Source: Clostridiaceae bacterium DTU079
GTDB lineage: Bacteria; Bacillota; Clostridia; Acetivibrionales; Acetivibrionaceae
Assembly (NCBI GenBank): GCA_001512505.1
Contig: LFSC01000036.1
Coordinates: 131,360-187,976, forward strand
DNA length: 56,617 nucleotides
Direction: 5' to 3'
Shown: positions 27,672 to 36,050 of the stretch, in pieces
How positions within the stretch are numbered: position 1 is the first letter of the stretch
Layout of the letters: every line of letters starts with the position of its first letter
The notes under the pieces: generated by a model
What the model was told of the DNA's origin: nothing
Databases searched by the model: none
What the model saw: only the letters and a program-made list of their open reading frames with translations
Made by a program: the position numbers and the translations under genes

Positions 27672-29935
27672 AGGAAAGAAAAGAAAGAATACTGGCTTTT
27701 ATGAGAGAGGATGCATACAAACCTTTATTATTCAGTGAACTGGTCACTGTATTGGATGTACCCAAAAGCGATATAGAAATATTTGAGAACCTGTTAATAG
27801 AAATGGAGCAAGAAGGTAGTATATTCAAGACTCACAAAAACAGATACGGTGTTCCCGAAAGAATGAATCTTATTGTAGGATATCTCCAGGGAAATGAGAG
27901 GGGATATGGTTTTGTTATTCCCGATGACGAAAACATAAAGGATATTTTTATCTCCTCGGAGAACCTCAACGGTGCCATGCACAATGACAGGGTTATTGCC
28001 AGAGTCAATAAAAAGGTTATTGGAGATAAGCGGGCAGAGGGGGAAATCATCAGGATAATAAAAAGAGCCAATAACACTGTTGTGGGAACTTTTGAGAGCA
28101 GTAAATACTTTGGCTTTGTGGTTCCGGATGATCCCAGGATTTCAGGGGATATTTTCATCCCTAAAGATGAATTTAATGGCGCACAGTCGGGGCAGAAGGT
28201 TGTAACTGAGATTATTCGATGGCCGGAGAAAAGGAGAAATGCCGAGGGTAGGGTTATCGAAATAATTGGAAACAGAAATGAGCCTGGAACGGATATTTTA
28301 TCTATAATGAAGACCTACAACCTGAGGGAGGATTTCCCGGAGCAAGTAGCAAAACAGGCGGAAGCAATAACCCAGACAGTAACTGAGGAGATGATAAAGG
28401 GAAGAAAAGACCTAAGAAGCCTTCGAATGGTAACTATTGACGGAGAGGATGCCAAGGATCTTGATGATGCGGTATCAATCGAGAGGCTTGAAAACGGAAA
28501 TTTCCGGCTGGGTGTTCATATAGCGGATGTAAGCTATTATGTTACTGAGGATTCTCCATTGGACAAGGAGGCACTTAAAAGGGGTACCAGTGTTTATTTG
28601 GTGGACAGGGTTATTCCTATGCTTCCGAAAGCGCTTTCCAACGGTATATGCAGTTTAAATCCCGGAGTGGACAGGCTTGCTTTTACTGTAATGATGGAGA
28701 TCGACCGTGAGGGCAGGGTTTTGGATCATGAGATTTTTGAAAGTGTAATCAATACCAACGAAAGGATGACATATACCAACGTTTATAAAATACTCGAGGA
28801 GAATGACCCTGAGCTTATTGAAAGGTACAAATATCTTCTTGATGATTTTTTGGCAATGAAGGAGCTGGCCCTCATTCTGAGAAAAAAGAGAATGGCAAGA
28901 GGTGCTATTGATTTCAATTTTGATGAAGCTAAAATAGTACTTGACGAAAAGGGTGTGCCCATAAAAGTTGAAAGATATGTAATTACTATAGCAAACAGAA
29001 TAATTGAAGAATTTATGTTGGTTTGCAATGAAACTGTTGCCGAACATTTTTACTGGACCAATACACCCTTTGTATATAGAATTCATGAAGATCCCGACAG
29101 TGAGAAAATGGAGACCTTCAGTGAATTTGTGCATAACATGGGCTATACGCTAAAGGGCATCAGCAAAGTTCATCCGAAGGCATTACAGGAAATTTTGGAG
29201 AAGGCGAAGGGGTCAAAGGAAGAGACAATAATAAGCACCGTTATGCTAAGATCTCTTCAGAAAGCAAAATACAGCCACTTGAATACCGGGCATTTTGGAC
29301 TGGCAGCAAGGTATTACTGCCATTTTACATCACCTATCAGAAGATATCCCGACCTCATTATTCACAGGATAATGAAGGAATATTTAAAGGGAAATGTGAA
29401 GCAGGATAGAGAAGAACTGCTCAATGAGAGGATACCGGAAATAGCAAGACTTTGCTCCGAAAGAGAAAGGGCTGCTGAAGAAGCTGAAAGGGAGACGGAA
29501 GACCTTAAAAAGGTTGAGTTTATGAAAAAATATGAAGGAGAAGTGTTTGAAGGTATAATATCCAATGTTACCTCTTTCGGTATGTTTGTTGAGCTGGATA
29601 ATACTATTGAAGGACTTGTGAGAATGAGCAGCATGGAGGATGACTACTATGTTTATAATGATAAAAATTATAGCCTGATAGGCGAAAGAAGCAGAAAGGT
29701 TTACCGTATCGGAGATGTTGTAAAAGTTATGCTGGTCAGGGCGGATGTGGCTTCAAGAAAGATTGAATTTTCAATTGTCAGCGACGAAGACGGAAGCGAT
29801 CATGAATCGGAAACGGATTTTGCAGAGAAAGAGCAAGAAATAAAGGAAACAAAACGCAAGAGAAAGAAAAAGGCAGATGAGTCCGTGCTGTTACATGTCA
29901 AGGGAAAGAAAAAGGCAAAGAAGGTAAAAATGTAA
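27668..29935 (+). CDS. rnr: Ribonuclease R
   Basis: 3'-5' exoribonuclease of the RNB family that degrades structured RNA. About 755 residues (762 if ATG 27647 is used). Order: N-terminal winged helix, two cold-shock domains (ERGYGFVIPDDENIKDIFI; YFGFVVPDDPRISGDIFI), RNB catalytic domain with the Asp cluster in TIDGEDAKDLDDAVSIE, S1 domain (GIISNVTSFGMFVELDNTIE), and a Lys/Arg-rich tail (KRKRKKKAD). Neither possible start has its own ribosome site; initiation may be coupled to the mini-ORF at 27624-27671. secG-rnr proximity is typical. Confidence 0.96.
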   Translation: MKERKERILAFMREDAYKPLLFSELVTVLDVPKSDIEIFENLLIEMEQEGSIFKTHKNRYGVPERMNLIVGYLQGNERGYGFVIPDDENIKDIFISSENLNGAMHNDRVIARVNKKVIGDKRAEGEIIRIIKRANNTVVGTFESSKYFGFVVPDDPRISGDIFIPKDEFNGAQSGQKVVTEIIRWPEKRRNAEGRVIEIIGNRNEPGTDILSIMKTYNLREDFPEQVAKQAEAITQTVTEEMIKGRKDLRSLRMVTIDGEDAKDLDDAVSIERLENGNFRLGVHIADVSYYVTEDSPLDKEALKRGTSVYLVDRVIPMLPKALSNGICSLNPGVDRLAFTVMMEIDREGRVLDHEIFESVINTNERMTYTNVYKILEENDPELIERYKYLLDDFLAMKELALILRKKRMARGAIDFNFDEAKIVLDEKGVPIKVERYVITIANRIIEEFMLVCNETVAEHFYWTNTPFVYRIHEDPDSEKMETFSEFVHNMGYTLKGISKVHPKALQEILEKAKGSKEETIISTVMLRSLQKAKYSHLNTGHFGLAARYYCHFTSPIRRYPDLIIHRIMKEYLKGNVKQDREELLNERIPEIARLCSERERAAEEAERETEDLKKVEFMKKYEGEVFEGIISNVTSFGMFVELDNTIEGLVRMSSMEDDYYVYNDKNYSLIGERSRKVYRIGDVVKVMLVRADVASRKIEFSIVSDEDGSDHESETDFAEKEQEIKETKRKRKKKADESVLLHVKGKKKAKKVKM

Positions 29936-29959
29936 AGGGGGGAATTTGCTATTATACTT

Positions 29960-30406
29960 GTGAGTGCATGCCTTCTCGGATTGAATTGCAAATATAACGG
30001 TAAAAACAATTTAAACAGTGAAGTAATAAAGCTGCTTTCAAAGGAAAGGTTGATACCTGTTTGTCCTGAACAATTGGGAGGGTGCCCCACACCAAGACCT
30101 CCTTCTGAGATAATTGAAGGGGACGGAGAAGATGTGTTAAACGGGAGAAGCAGGGTTATAAATAAAAACGGGGAAGATGTCACGCAATATTTTATCCGGG
30201 GAGCAGAAGAGGTTTTGAGGCTTGCCCAAACCATGGGTGTAAAAAAGGCAATATTAAAGGAAAGAAGTCCGTCTTGCGGTAACTGTAGCATTTATGACGG
30301 TTCATTTTCCGGAAGAACGAGGAGAGGAAGCGGAGTTTCTGCGCAAATCCTTAAAAGTAACGGAATTACGGTGATTTCAGAGGAAGATTTGAAGAATGGG
30401 AAGTAA
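29960..30406 (+). CDS. DUF523 family protein
   Basis: DUF523 (PF04463) protein of about 148 residues, function unknown; a standalone form of a domain with several conserved cysteines. Seen here: SACLLGLNCKYNG, VCPEQLGGCPTPRPPSEI and KERSPSCGNCSIYDG. GTG 29960 is the first conventional start, but it is 17 bases from the ribosome site AAGGGGGG (29935-29942), and the family usually begins ILVSACLLG. ATT 29951, seven to eight bases from that site and reading IILVSACLLG, is a plausible non-canonical start. Follows rnr directly. Confidence 0.88.
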   Translation: MSACLLGLNCKYNGKNNLNSEVIKLLSKERLIPVCPEQLGGCPTPRPPSEIIEGDGEDVLNGRSRVINKNGEDVTQYFIRGAEEVLRLAQTMGVKKAILKERSPSCGNCSIYDGSFSGRTRRGSGVSAQILKSNGITVISEEDLKNGK

Positions 30407-30418
30407 AATCCGGTAATA

Positions 30419-30452
30419 CAAAAAAGGAGGCAAAACTGTTGTTTACCTCCTT
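30419..30452 (-). terminator. Terminator of the HPr-like gene (minus strand)
   Basis: AAGGAGG and CCTCCTT arms (extended by AAA/TTT past one mismatch) around CTGTTG. On the minus strand the stem is followed by a run of six T. It lies between convergent genes and may also slow the plus-strand transcript. Confidence 0.8.
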
Positions 30453-30461
30453 CTATTGCAG

Positions 30462-30689
30462 TTATACGATATAATTCTTGATTTCTTCGCAGAATCCTTC
30501 GCAGTCATCGGAATGAACATCTACTTTGATGGGCTTGCTTAAGTCGAGGCTGAATATACCCATAATGGATTTTGCATCAACCACATAACGGCCTGATGTT
30601 AAATCAATGTCGAAATCGTATTTATTAACTATATTAACGAAATCTTTTACATCAGTGATTGACTTAAGTGAAATATTAAATGACTTCAT
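30462..30689 (-). CDS. HPr-like protein lacking the phospho-histidine
   Basis: 75-residue HPr-fold protein. Ser41 lies in DAKSIMG, the same seven residues that surround Ser46 of the HPr at 8442. The segment that would carry GLHARPA (residues 9-18 here) reads KSITDVKDFV, without histidine or arginine. It therefore cannot act as a PTS carrier but could be an HprK substrate or decoy, in the manner of Crh but further reduced. ATG at 30689 follows AAAGGGGG. A promoter and a terminator on the minus strand make it a single-gene unit. Role unproven. Confidence 0.82.
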   Translation of the reverse strand: MKSFNISLKSITDVKDFVNIVNKYDFDIDLTSGRYVVDAKSIMGIFSLDLSKPIKVDVHSDDCEGFCEEIKNYIV

Positions 30690-30738
30690 ACATTTTCCCC
30701 CTTTTACGTTTCTTTTCTCGATTTTCTTTCATGGTTAT

Positions 30739-30767
30739 ATATTAACCTGTTTGTTGTTGCAAGTCAA
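30739..30767 (-). promoter_or_regulatory. Promoter of the HPr-like gene (minus strand)
   Basis: Read on the minus strand: TTGACT (30767-30762), 17-bp spacer, TAATAT (30744-30739). Its -35 abuts the divergent mtaB candidate promoter. Confidence 0.5.
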
Positions 30768-30796
30768 TTGTGATATTGCTAAAATTTACTTAGTAT
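30768..30796 (+). promoter_or_regulatory. Candidate promoter of mtaB
   Basis: TTGTGA (30768-30773), 17-bp spacer, TAGTAT (30791-30796). Back-to-back with the minus-strand promoter, the two -35 elements touching. Moderate consensus only. Confidence 0.38.
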
Positions 30797-30873
30797 TTTA
30801 TATATTTTTTTTTAAACTAAGATAAGTTACCAATGAGTTTATATTTTGGTACCGGAGGAGTTCTGAAGATATA

Positions 30874-32190
30874 ATGAAAAGAGTTGCATTTTGTACGTTG
30901 GGTTGTAAGGTAAATCAATATGAGACTGAAGCACTGTCGGGAATTTTCAGAAAGGCAGGCTATAATGTTGTAGACTTCGAAGAAGAGGCCGAAGTCTATG
31001 TGATAAACACGTGTACGGTAACAAATCTGAGTGACAGGAAATCCCGGCAGATGATAAGAAAGGCTAAAAAAAACAATAAAAATTCCGTGGTTATTGTTGT
31101 CGGATGCTATGCCCAGACCGCACCGGAGGAAGTAAGTAAGATAGAAGGTGTAAACATGGTCATAGGAACGAAAGACAAGGGCAAAATTATAGAGTATATC
31201 AAAGAGATGGAGACAGGCGGGGACAAGCTCAATTTTGTCGAGGATGTAATGAAAGTAAGGGAGTTTGAAGAACTGGGTGTTGACGTGTATAGGGAGCGTA
31301 CCCGGGCGTTTATCAAGATACAGGAAGGATGCAATCAGTTTTGTTCATATTGCATTATACCTTATGCCCGGGGGCCGGTAAGAAGCAGGGAAGAAAAGAA
31401 TATATTAAATGAAATAACCTCTCTTGCCCGTAAGGGTTACAAGGAGGTAGTGCTAACCGGTATTCATATTGCTTCTTACGGAAAAGACATAAAGACAACC
31501 TCCTTAATAGATATAGTGAAGAAAGTTCATGAGATTGAAGGTATAGAAAGAATAAGATTGGGGTCAATTGAGCCCACATTGATAAATGAAGAGTTTATTG
31601 AATCGATAAAAAGCCTCAAAAAGGTTTGTCCCCAATATCATCTTTCTCTTCAAAGCGGATGTGACAGAACATTAAAGCGTATGAATAGGAAATATACTAC
31701 ACAAGACTATAGAAAATCCGTAGCTCTTCTGAGAGAAAATATAAAAGATGTTGCAATAACAACGGATATTATGGTTGGGTTCCCGGGGGAAACCGATGAA
31801 GAATTCGAAGAAACGTACCGGTTTCTTCAGGAAATATTCTTTGCAAGCATGCATGTTTTTAAATATTCTCCCAGAAAGGGTACTCCTGCGGCAACATATC
31901 CGAACCAGGTTTCGCCGGAAAAAAAGGAAGAGAGGAGCAATATGCTCATAAACCTTGCTTTCGATATGAAGGTGAGTTACAACAAGGGTTATATAGGCAA
32001 AGTTTTGCCTGTATTGTTCGAGCAGGAGGTAAAGGAAATGGAAGGATATGTTGAAGGATTGACTCCGAATTACATAAGAGTTGTTTGTGAGGGGAATGGA
32101 GAACTTGAGGGGAAAATATTGAATGTGCTTTTGAAAGAGACTGTTTCGGATTATATGACGGGGGAGATAATCCCCGAAAACGGGAGCTAA
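30874..32190 (+). CDS. mtaB: tRNA threonylcarbamoyladenosine methylthiotransferase MtaB
   Basis: Radical SAM methylthiotransferase that converts t6A37 to ms2t6A37 in tRNA. 438 residues. N-terminal MTTase domain with cluster cysteines in TLGCKVNQYE, NTCTVTN and VGCYAQ; radical SAM domain with IQEGCNQFCSYCIIP; C-terminal TRAM domain. The TLGCKVNQ form with TCTVT identifies MtaB rather than MiaB or RimO. Two [4Fe-4S] clusters are expected. ATG 30874 follows GGAGG. Divergent from the HPr-like gene. Confidence 0.96.
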   Translation: MKRVAFCTLGCKVNQYETEALSGIFRKAGYNVVDFEEEAEVYVINTCTVTNLSDRKSRQMIRKAKKNNKNSVVIVVGCYAQTAPEEVSKIEGVNMVIGTKDKGKIIEYIKEMETGGDKLNFVEDVMKVREFEELGVDVYRERTRAFIKIQEGCNQFCSYCIIPYARGPVRSREEKNILNEITSLARKGYKEVVLTGIHIASYGKDIKTTSLIDIVKKVHEIEGIERIRLGSIEPTLINEEFIESIKSLKKVCPQYHLSLQSGCDRTLKRMNRKYTTQDYRKSVALLRENIKDVAITTDIMVGFPGETDEEFEETYRFLQEIFFASMHVFKYSPRKGTPAATYPNQVSPEKKEERSNMLINLAFDMKVSYNKGYIGKVLPVLFEQEVKEMEGYVEGLTPNYIRVVCEGNGELEGKILNVLLKETVSDYMTGEIIPENGS

Positions 32191-32372
32191 CTTTAAAAAG
32201 AGAATGAGGGATTATATATTAGAAAATTGAAATAATCAAGGCTTGTTTAAAATCAAAATATATTGCATAAATTATCCTATTGTATTACTATATATATGTG
32301 GGCTTATTTACATATATGAATGATGAGATGTTGGCGAAAGGGTCCTTATTCTGGACGGGAGAGTGATTAGTT

Positions 32373-32642
32373 ATGGCAGACAATGAAACAATGATGTTTA
32401 AAGTAGAAAAGGAAAAGGTTAATGAGGCAAGGGAGTTACTCTTATCTGTTTATCAAGCCTTAAAAGAGAAAGGTTACAATCCCATTAATCAGATTGTAGG
32501 CTATATTCTTTCTGGAGATCCGACCTATATAACTAATCATATGGATGCAAGAAGTGCAATCCGGAAATTGGAAAGAGATGAACTTTTGGAAGAGATATTA
32601 AGGTTTTACTTGGAGGAAACTGAAAATAAAGGCTCCGTATAA
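32373..32642 (+). CDS. ireB: IreB-family regulatory phosphoprotein
   Basis: UPF0297/IreB family (YrzL in Bacillus), 89 residues. In Enterococcus, IreB is phosphorylated by the IreK Ser/Thr kinase on N-terminal threonines and influences cephalosporin resistance. Here the N-terminus [11 protein letters not shown] has Thr6 in the comparable place, followed by the conserved core [20 protein letters not shown]. The stop codon lies in the terminator hairpin. The usual order ireB-ruvX-DUF1292 is kept, apart from an inserted aldo/keto reductase gene. Confidence 0.94.
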   Translation: MADNETMMFKVEKEKVNEARELLLSVYQALKEKGYNPINQIVGYILSGDPTYITNHMDARSAIRKLERDELLEEILRFYLEETENKGSV

Positions 32643-32659
32643 TTGATACGGAGTTTTTT
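32633..32659 (+). terminator. Rho-independent terminator overlapping the ireB stop
   Basis: CTCCGTAT (32633-32640), loop AATTG, ATACGGAG (32646-32653), then six T. The stop TAA (32640-32642) spans the stem-loop border. Confidence 0.93.
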
Positions 32660-32695
32660 GCAGTTTTAATGTTGCTTGATAGGTTGGTGTAGCTA

Positions 32696-33643
32696 TTGGA
32701 TTTATGTAAATTGGGTAATACAAATCTGGAAGTTTCAAGGCTGTGTTTCGGAGGTCTTATTATCGGACCGCTTCAAGGTAATCTCTCACCGGATCAAGGT
32801 GCTGATGTAATATTAAAAGCCGTTGAACTTGGGGTTAATTTTATTGATACGGCAGAGCTTTACGGCACCTATCCCCATATCAGAAAAGCAATAAAAAAGT
32901 CAAATAAGCAAATAATAATTGCAACGAAATCCTATGCCTATTCAAAAGAGGGAGCAAAAGACAGTCTTGAAAAGGCAAGACGGGAATTGGATGTTGATGT
33001 TATAGATATTTTTTTGCTTCACGAGCAGGAAAGCAGGTTGACTCTTAAAGGGCATAGGGAAGCATTGGAATACTATATTTCAATGAAGGAAAAGGGAGTT
33101 ATCAAAGCTGTCGGAGTATCAACCCATAACATTGAGGTTGTGGATGCCTGTGCGGAAATGCCTGAAATCGATGTTATTCACCCATTGGTTAATAAGCAGG
33201 GTATTGGTATTGGAGACGGAACAATAGATGCAATGCTGGAAGCAGTAAAAAAAGCTTATTCTGCCGGAAAGGGCATATATAGTATGAAACCTTTGGGAGG
33301 AGGTAATCTCATAAAGTCCTATAAGGAAAGCATGGACTTTGTGTTAAATATTCCCTACATACATTCTATAGCCCTCGGTATGCAATCCGTAGAAGAGGTT
33401 ATAATGAATGTGTGTGTATTTGAGAACAGAGAAGTGCCTAAAGAAATTCAGGAAAGCCTTTCAAAAAGAAGGCGGCATCTTCATATCGATTGGTGGTGCG
33501 AGGGCTGCGGGAAATGCGTACAGCGGTGTAAGCAGGGAGCACTCAGTTTGGTTGATAAAAAAGCAAAGGTTAATGAGGATAAATGTGTTTTATGCAGTTA
33601 TTGTGCCTCGGTGTGTCCTGTATTTGCGATAAAGGTTTGCTAA
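32696..33643 (+). CDS. Aldo/keto reductase with C-terminal 2[4Fe-4S] ferredoxin domain
   Basis: 315 residues. Residues 1-250 form a TIM-barrel aldo/keto reductase with the tetrad Asp (NFIDTAELYG), Tyr in the same motif, Lys (IIATKS) and His (FLLHEQ). Residues 260-315 carry two ferredoxin clusters: CEGCGKCVQRCKQGA and CVLCSYCASVCP. Such fusions are common in Clostridia and may couple a carbonyl or alcohol substrate to ferredoxin; the substrate is unknown. TTG 32696 is the likely start; the ribosome site is weak. It follows the ireB terminator closely. Confidence 0.92.
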   Translation: MDLCKLGNTNLEVSRLCFGGLIIGPLQGNLSPDQGADVILKAVELGVNFIDTAELYGTYPHIRKAIKKSNKQIIIATKSYAYSKEGAKDSLEKARRELDVDVIDIFLLHEQESRLTLKGHREALEYYISMKEKGVIKAVGVSTHNIEVVDACAEMPEIDVIHPLVNKQGIGIGDGTIDAMLEAVKKAYSAGKGIYSMKPLGGGNLIKSYKESMDFVLNIPYIHSIALGMQSVEEVIMNVCVFENREVPKEIQESLSKRRRHLHIDWWCEGCGKCVQRCKQGALSLVDKKAKVNEDKCVLCSYCASVCPVFAIKVC

Positions 33644-33688
33644 ATTGGTTTAAAAGGATTTTTGAAGGAATATCGGAGGTATGTATGA

Positions 33689-34117
33689 ATGAGGATTATG
33701 GGGATTGATTATGGTGACAGCAGAATAGGAATTGCTATAAGCGATCCGATGGGATGGACAGCCCAGGGAATTGAGACAATAAAGTGGAAAACGGATATTG
33801 AAGTACCGCTGAAACGAATTTCCCAATTGGTTGAGGAGTATGATGTCAAAAAAATTATTGTGGGTTTTCCTAAAAACATGGACGGTTCTGTGGGCTTCCG
33901 GGGCGAAAAGACCATTGAATTCATAGATTTATTAAAGAAGAAAATAAGCGACATTGAAGTTATAAAATGGGATGAGAGGCTTACAACTGTAGCGGCTAAT
34001 CGTACAATGCATGAAATGGGTGTAAAAAAATCAAAAAAGAAGATGGTGGTGGATCAAATCGCTGCAGTATACATTTTACAGGGATATTTAAACAGTATAG
34101 GAAATAATATTATGTGA
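33689..34117 (+). CDS. ruvX: Holliday junction resolvase-like protein RuvX (YqgF)
   Basis: RuvX/YqgF family RNase H-fold nuclease, 142 residues, implicated in 16S rRNA 5' end processing and in Holliday junction resolution. Catalytic-site acids: Asp in MGIDYGDSRIG, Glu/Asp in KWDERLTT, Asp in VVDQIAAVYIL; phosphate-binding VGFPKNMDGSVG. CGGAGGT eight bases before ATG 33689 sets the start, which reads MRIMGIDYG. Confidence 0.96.
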   Translation: MRIMGIDYGDSRIGIAISDPMGWTAQGIETIKWKTDIEVPLKRISQLVEEYDVKKIIVGFPKNMDGSVGFRGEKTIEFIDLLKKKISDIEVIKWDERLTTVAANRTMHEMGVKKSKKKMVVDQIAAVYILQGYLNSIGNNIM

Positions 34118-34151
34118 TTGTTGAGAAGCTGAAATAAATAATTAAAATGAT

Positions 34152-34266
34152 TTTTGCAAAATATCATATTGAATGAAGAAAGAATGAAATAGAGTAGGTG
34201 CGTTCAATAGCGTAAGGAATAGATTTTGCAAAAACTGAATAGATATTTAAATTGATTTTTGCAAAA
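34152..34266. repeat. Three copies of the palindrome TTTTGCAAAA
   Basis: Identical 10-bp perfect palindromes at 34152-34161, 34224-34233 and 34257-34266 in the 225-bp gap between ruvX and the DUF1292 gene. They lie upstream of the extended -10 at 34300-34308, as operator sites might. Possible binding protein unknown. Confidence 0.75.
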
Positions 34267-34299
34267 CCTATACAATATGATGGAATTTATAAAAAACTA

Positions 34300-34308
34300 T
34301 GATATAAT
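34300..34308 (+). promoter_or_regulatory. Extended -10 promoter of the DUF1292 gene
   Basis: TGATATAAT: TG, one base, perfect TATAAT. No strong -35. The start codon is 35 bp downstream. Confidence 0.45.
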
Positions 34309-34342
34309 TTATATCTATAATGATAAACAGGAGGAATATTTT

Positions 34343-34633
34343 ATGAGTGAAGAAAGAGATGACCTCGTGATATTAGTTGATGAAAATGGAGAAGAATCAG
34401 AGTTTGAACATCTGGATACAATCGATTTTAATGGTAGTGAATATGTGGTTCTCCTTCCCGTTGAAAAGGAAGAGAATGAAGACGACATGGAAGAGGTAGT
34501 GATTTTAAAAATTGTTCAGGATCCGGATGGAGAGGATAGTTTTGTAACTATTGAGGATGAGAATGAGTTGGAGTCAGTTTTTGAAGAGTTTAAAGCAAGA
34601 ATGGAAGAGGAATTCGATTTTTATGAAGAATGA
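34343..34633 (+). CDS. DUF1292 family protein (YrzB-like)
   Basis: Small, very acidic protein of 96 residues, function unknown, regularly found beside ruvX and ireB in Firmicutes. Core motif: ILVDENGEESEFEHLDTIDF, then YVVLLPVE and VVILKIVQD. CAGGAGG (34328-34334) precedes ATG 34343; the in-frame ATG at 34259 lies upstream of the promoter. Likely a soluble cytoplasmic protein. Confidence 0.92.
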   Translation: MSEERDDLVILVDENGEESEFEHLDTIDFNGSEYVVLLPVEKEENEDDMEEVVILKIVQDPDGEDSFVTIEDENELESVFEEFKARMEEEFDFYEE

Positions 34634-34641
34634 GGAGTGAA

Positions 34642-34694
34642 TTAATCCCCGTACATGGTTGATAACAAACTAAAGTTTACGGGGATTAAATTTT
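34642..34694 (+). terminator. Hairpin terminator after DUF1292 gene
   Basis: TTAATCCCCGTA (34642-34653) and TACGGGGATTAA (34678-34689): 12 perfect pairs, 24-base loop, followed by ATTTT. The large loop and short T-run lower confidence. Confidence 0.7.
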
Positions 34695-34731
34695 GAGATG
34701 CTTAATGAGTAAAGATCATGCAGAGAACTAA

Positions 34732-34753
34732 AGGGGCTCCTTGCCCCTGACAT
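34732..34753 (+). repeat. GC-rich short hairpin, AGGGGC-5-GCCCCT
   Basis: AGGGGC, loop TCCTT, GCCCCT (34732-34748), then GACATTTTT. Resembles the hairpins at 43106-43122, 43169-43185 and 43553-43569 in arm length, loop length and the GA/TTTT tail. May be a terminator or a dispersed element. Confidence 0.55.
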
Positions 34754-34846
34754 TTTTAATCCTCATTCGAAAGAATTGAAGGATTTTACTTTTTTATGTA
34801 GAAATATTAATGGTATTTTATGAACAAAAGATTATGGGGGATAAAA

Positions 34847-35899
34847 ATGGTTAATGTTACGTTGCTGAAAAAAGTAATTATAGCTTCAACGATATTCATA
34901 TCGGTAGCATTACTGTCAGCCTGTGGCAAGAGTGCGGAAACCGACAATGAAGCTGTAAGCCCGTCGCCTACCCAAACAAGTGTTAATTTCACCAAACAGC
35001 CCGATATTACTCCTGAACCGGAGCAAAAAGTGGATTTTGTTTTACCCGAAAAAGGTATTAGACCCTATGCGGTAATGATAGATAACCAGGGATCAAGGGT
35101 TCTCCCACAGGGCGGATTGAACAAAGCCCAGCTGATTTACGAGATAATTGTTGAGGGAGGAATAACAAGGTTCATGCCTGTTTTTTGGGGAGAGGGGTCA
35201 ACTATGATAGGACCTGTCAGAAGCTCCCGCCATTATTTTCTTGACTATGCAATGGAACACGATGCAATCTATGTACATGAAGGATGGAGCCCTATGGCCA
35301 AGGACGACATAGCCAAACTGGGTATAAACAATATAAATTATGGAGTATTTTGGGATTTGACCACGGATAAAAGTAATTGGCAGGATACCTATACGTCGAT
35401 GGAAAAGTTAAAGGAATTTACTGAAAAAGTTAAATATCGGACCCAGACCGAAAAGGAACTTGTTTTTAAATATTCCGACAAGGATTATGAACTTGAAAAC
35501 GGCAGAAGGGCTGAAAAAATCAAGCTTTCATATTCATATGAATACATATCCGAATACACCTATGATCCTGAAAAAAAGCTGTATCTCAGGTTCCGGCAGG
35601 GAAAGCCCCATATGGAAAGAGTGTCGGAAGAACAGCTTACTACAAAGAATATTATAATTCAAAAGGTTAGAAATTATACTATCTCCGGTGATACAGCCGG
35701 AAGACAGAACCTTGATGATGTCGGAAGCGGAGAAGGATATTTTATTACAAACGGTAAATGCATTGAGATAACATGGTCAAAGGCATCAAGATCCGAAGGA
35801 ACGAAATATACGGATAAACAGGGAAAAGAGATTGCTCTGAATTTAGGACAAACTTGGATTCAGATATTTCCTATAAATGGAAGTGTTGAAATTGAGTAA
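34847..35899 (+). CDS. DUF3048 lipoprotein (YerB-like)
   Basis: Predicted secreted lipoprotein of 350 residues: signal peptide with lipobox LLSAC (Cys26), a Ser/Pro/Thr-rich linker, then the DUF3048 domain (RPYAVMIDNQGSRVLPQGGL; MIGPVRSSRHYFLDYA; AIYVHEGWSPMA). The family includes Bacillus YerB, whose function is unknown. ATG 34847 lies six bases after GGGGG (34836-34840); the in-frame ATG at 34820 has no ribosome site. Probably anchored on the outer face of the membrane. Confidence 0.9.
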   Translation: MVNVTLLKKVIIASTIFISVALLSACGKSAETDNEAVSPSPTQTSVNFTKQPDITPEPEQKVDFVLPEKGIRPYAVMIDNQGSRVLPQGGLNKAQLIYEIIVEGGITRFMPVFWGEGSTMIGPVRSSRHYFLDYAMEHDAIYVHEGWSPMAKDDIAKLGINNINYGVFWDLTTDKSNWQDTYTSMEKLKEFTEKVKYRTQTEKELVFKYSDKDYELENGRRAEKIKLSYSYEYISEYTYDPEKKLYLRFRQGKPHMERVSEEQLTTKNIIIQKVRNYTISGDTAGRQNLDDVGSGEGYFITNGKCIEITWSKASRSEGTKYTDKQGKEIALNLGQTWIQIFPINGSVEIE

Positions 35900-35941
35900 G
35901 CCTTAATCATTGGTCTTATTACATATGTAAGCAAGTTGGTG

Positions 35942-35970
35942 TTGATAAAAAGAAGTCAATTGGTTATTAT
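35942..35970 (+). promoter_or_regulatory. Sigma-A promoter of the radical SAM-rng operon
   Basis: TTGATA (35942-35947), 17-bp spacer, TATTAT (35965-35970), each 5 of 6. A perfect palindrome TTACATATGTAA (35919-35930) lies just upstream and could be an operator. Confidence 0.55.
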
Positions 35971-36050
35971 ATTTATATATATACATTTTATTGAAATGGG
36001 ATTGTGTGGTATGAGTAATTAAATATTTTGTTATTTTTATGGAGGTTGTG

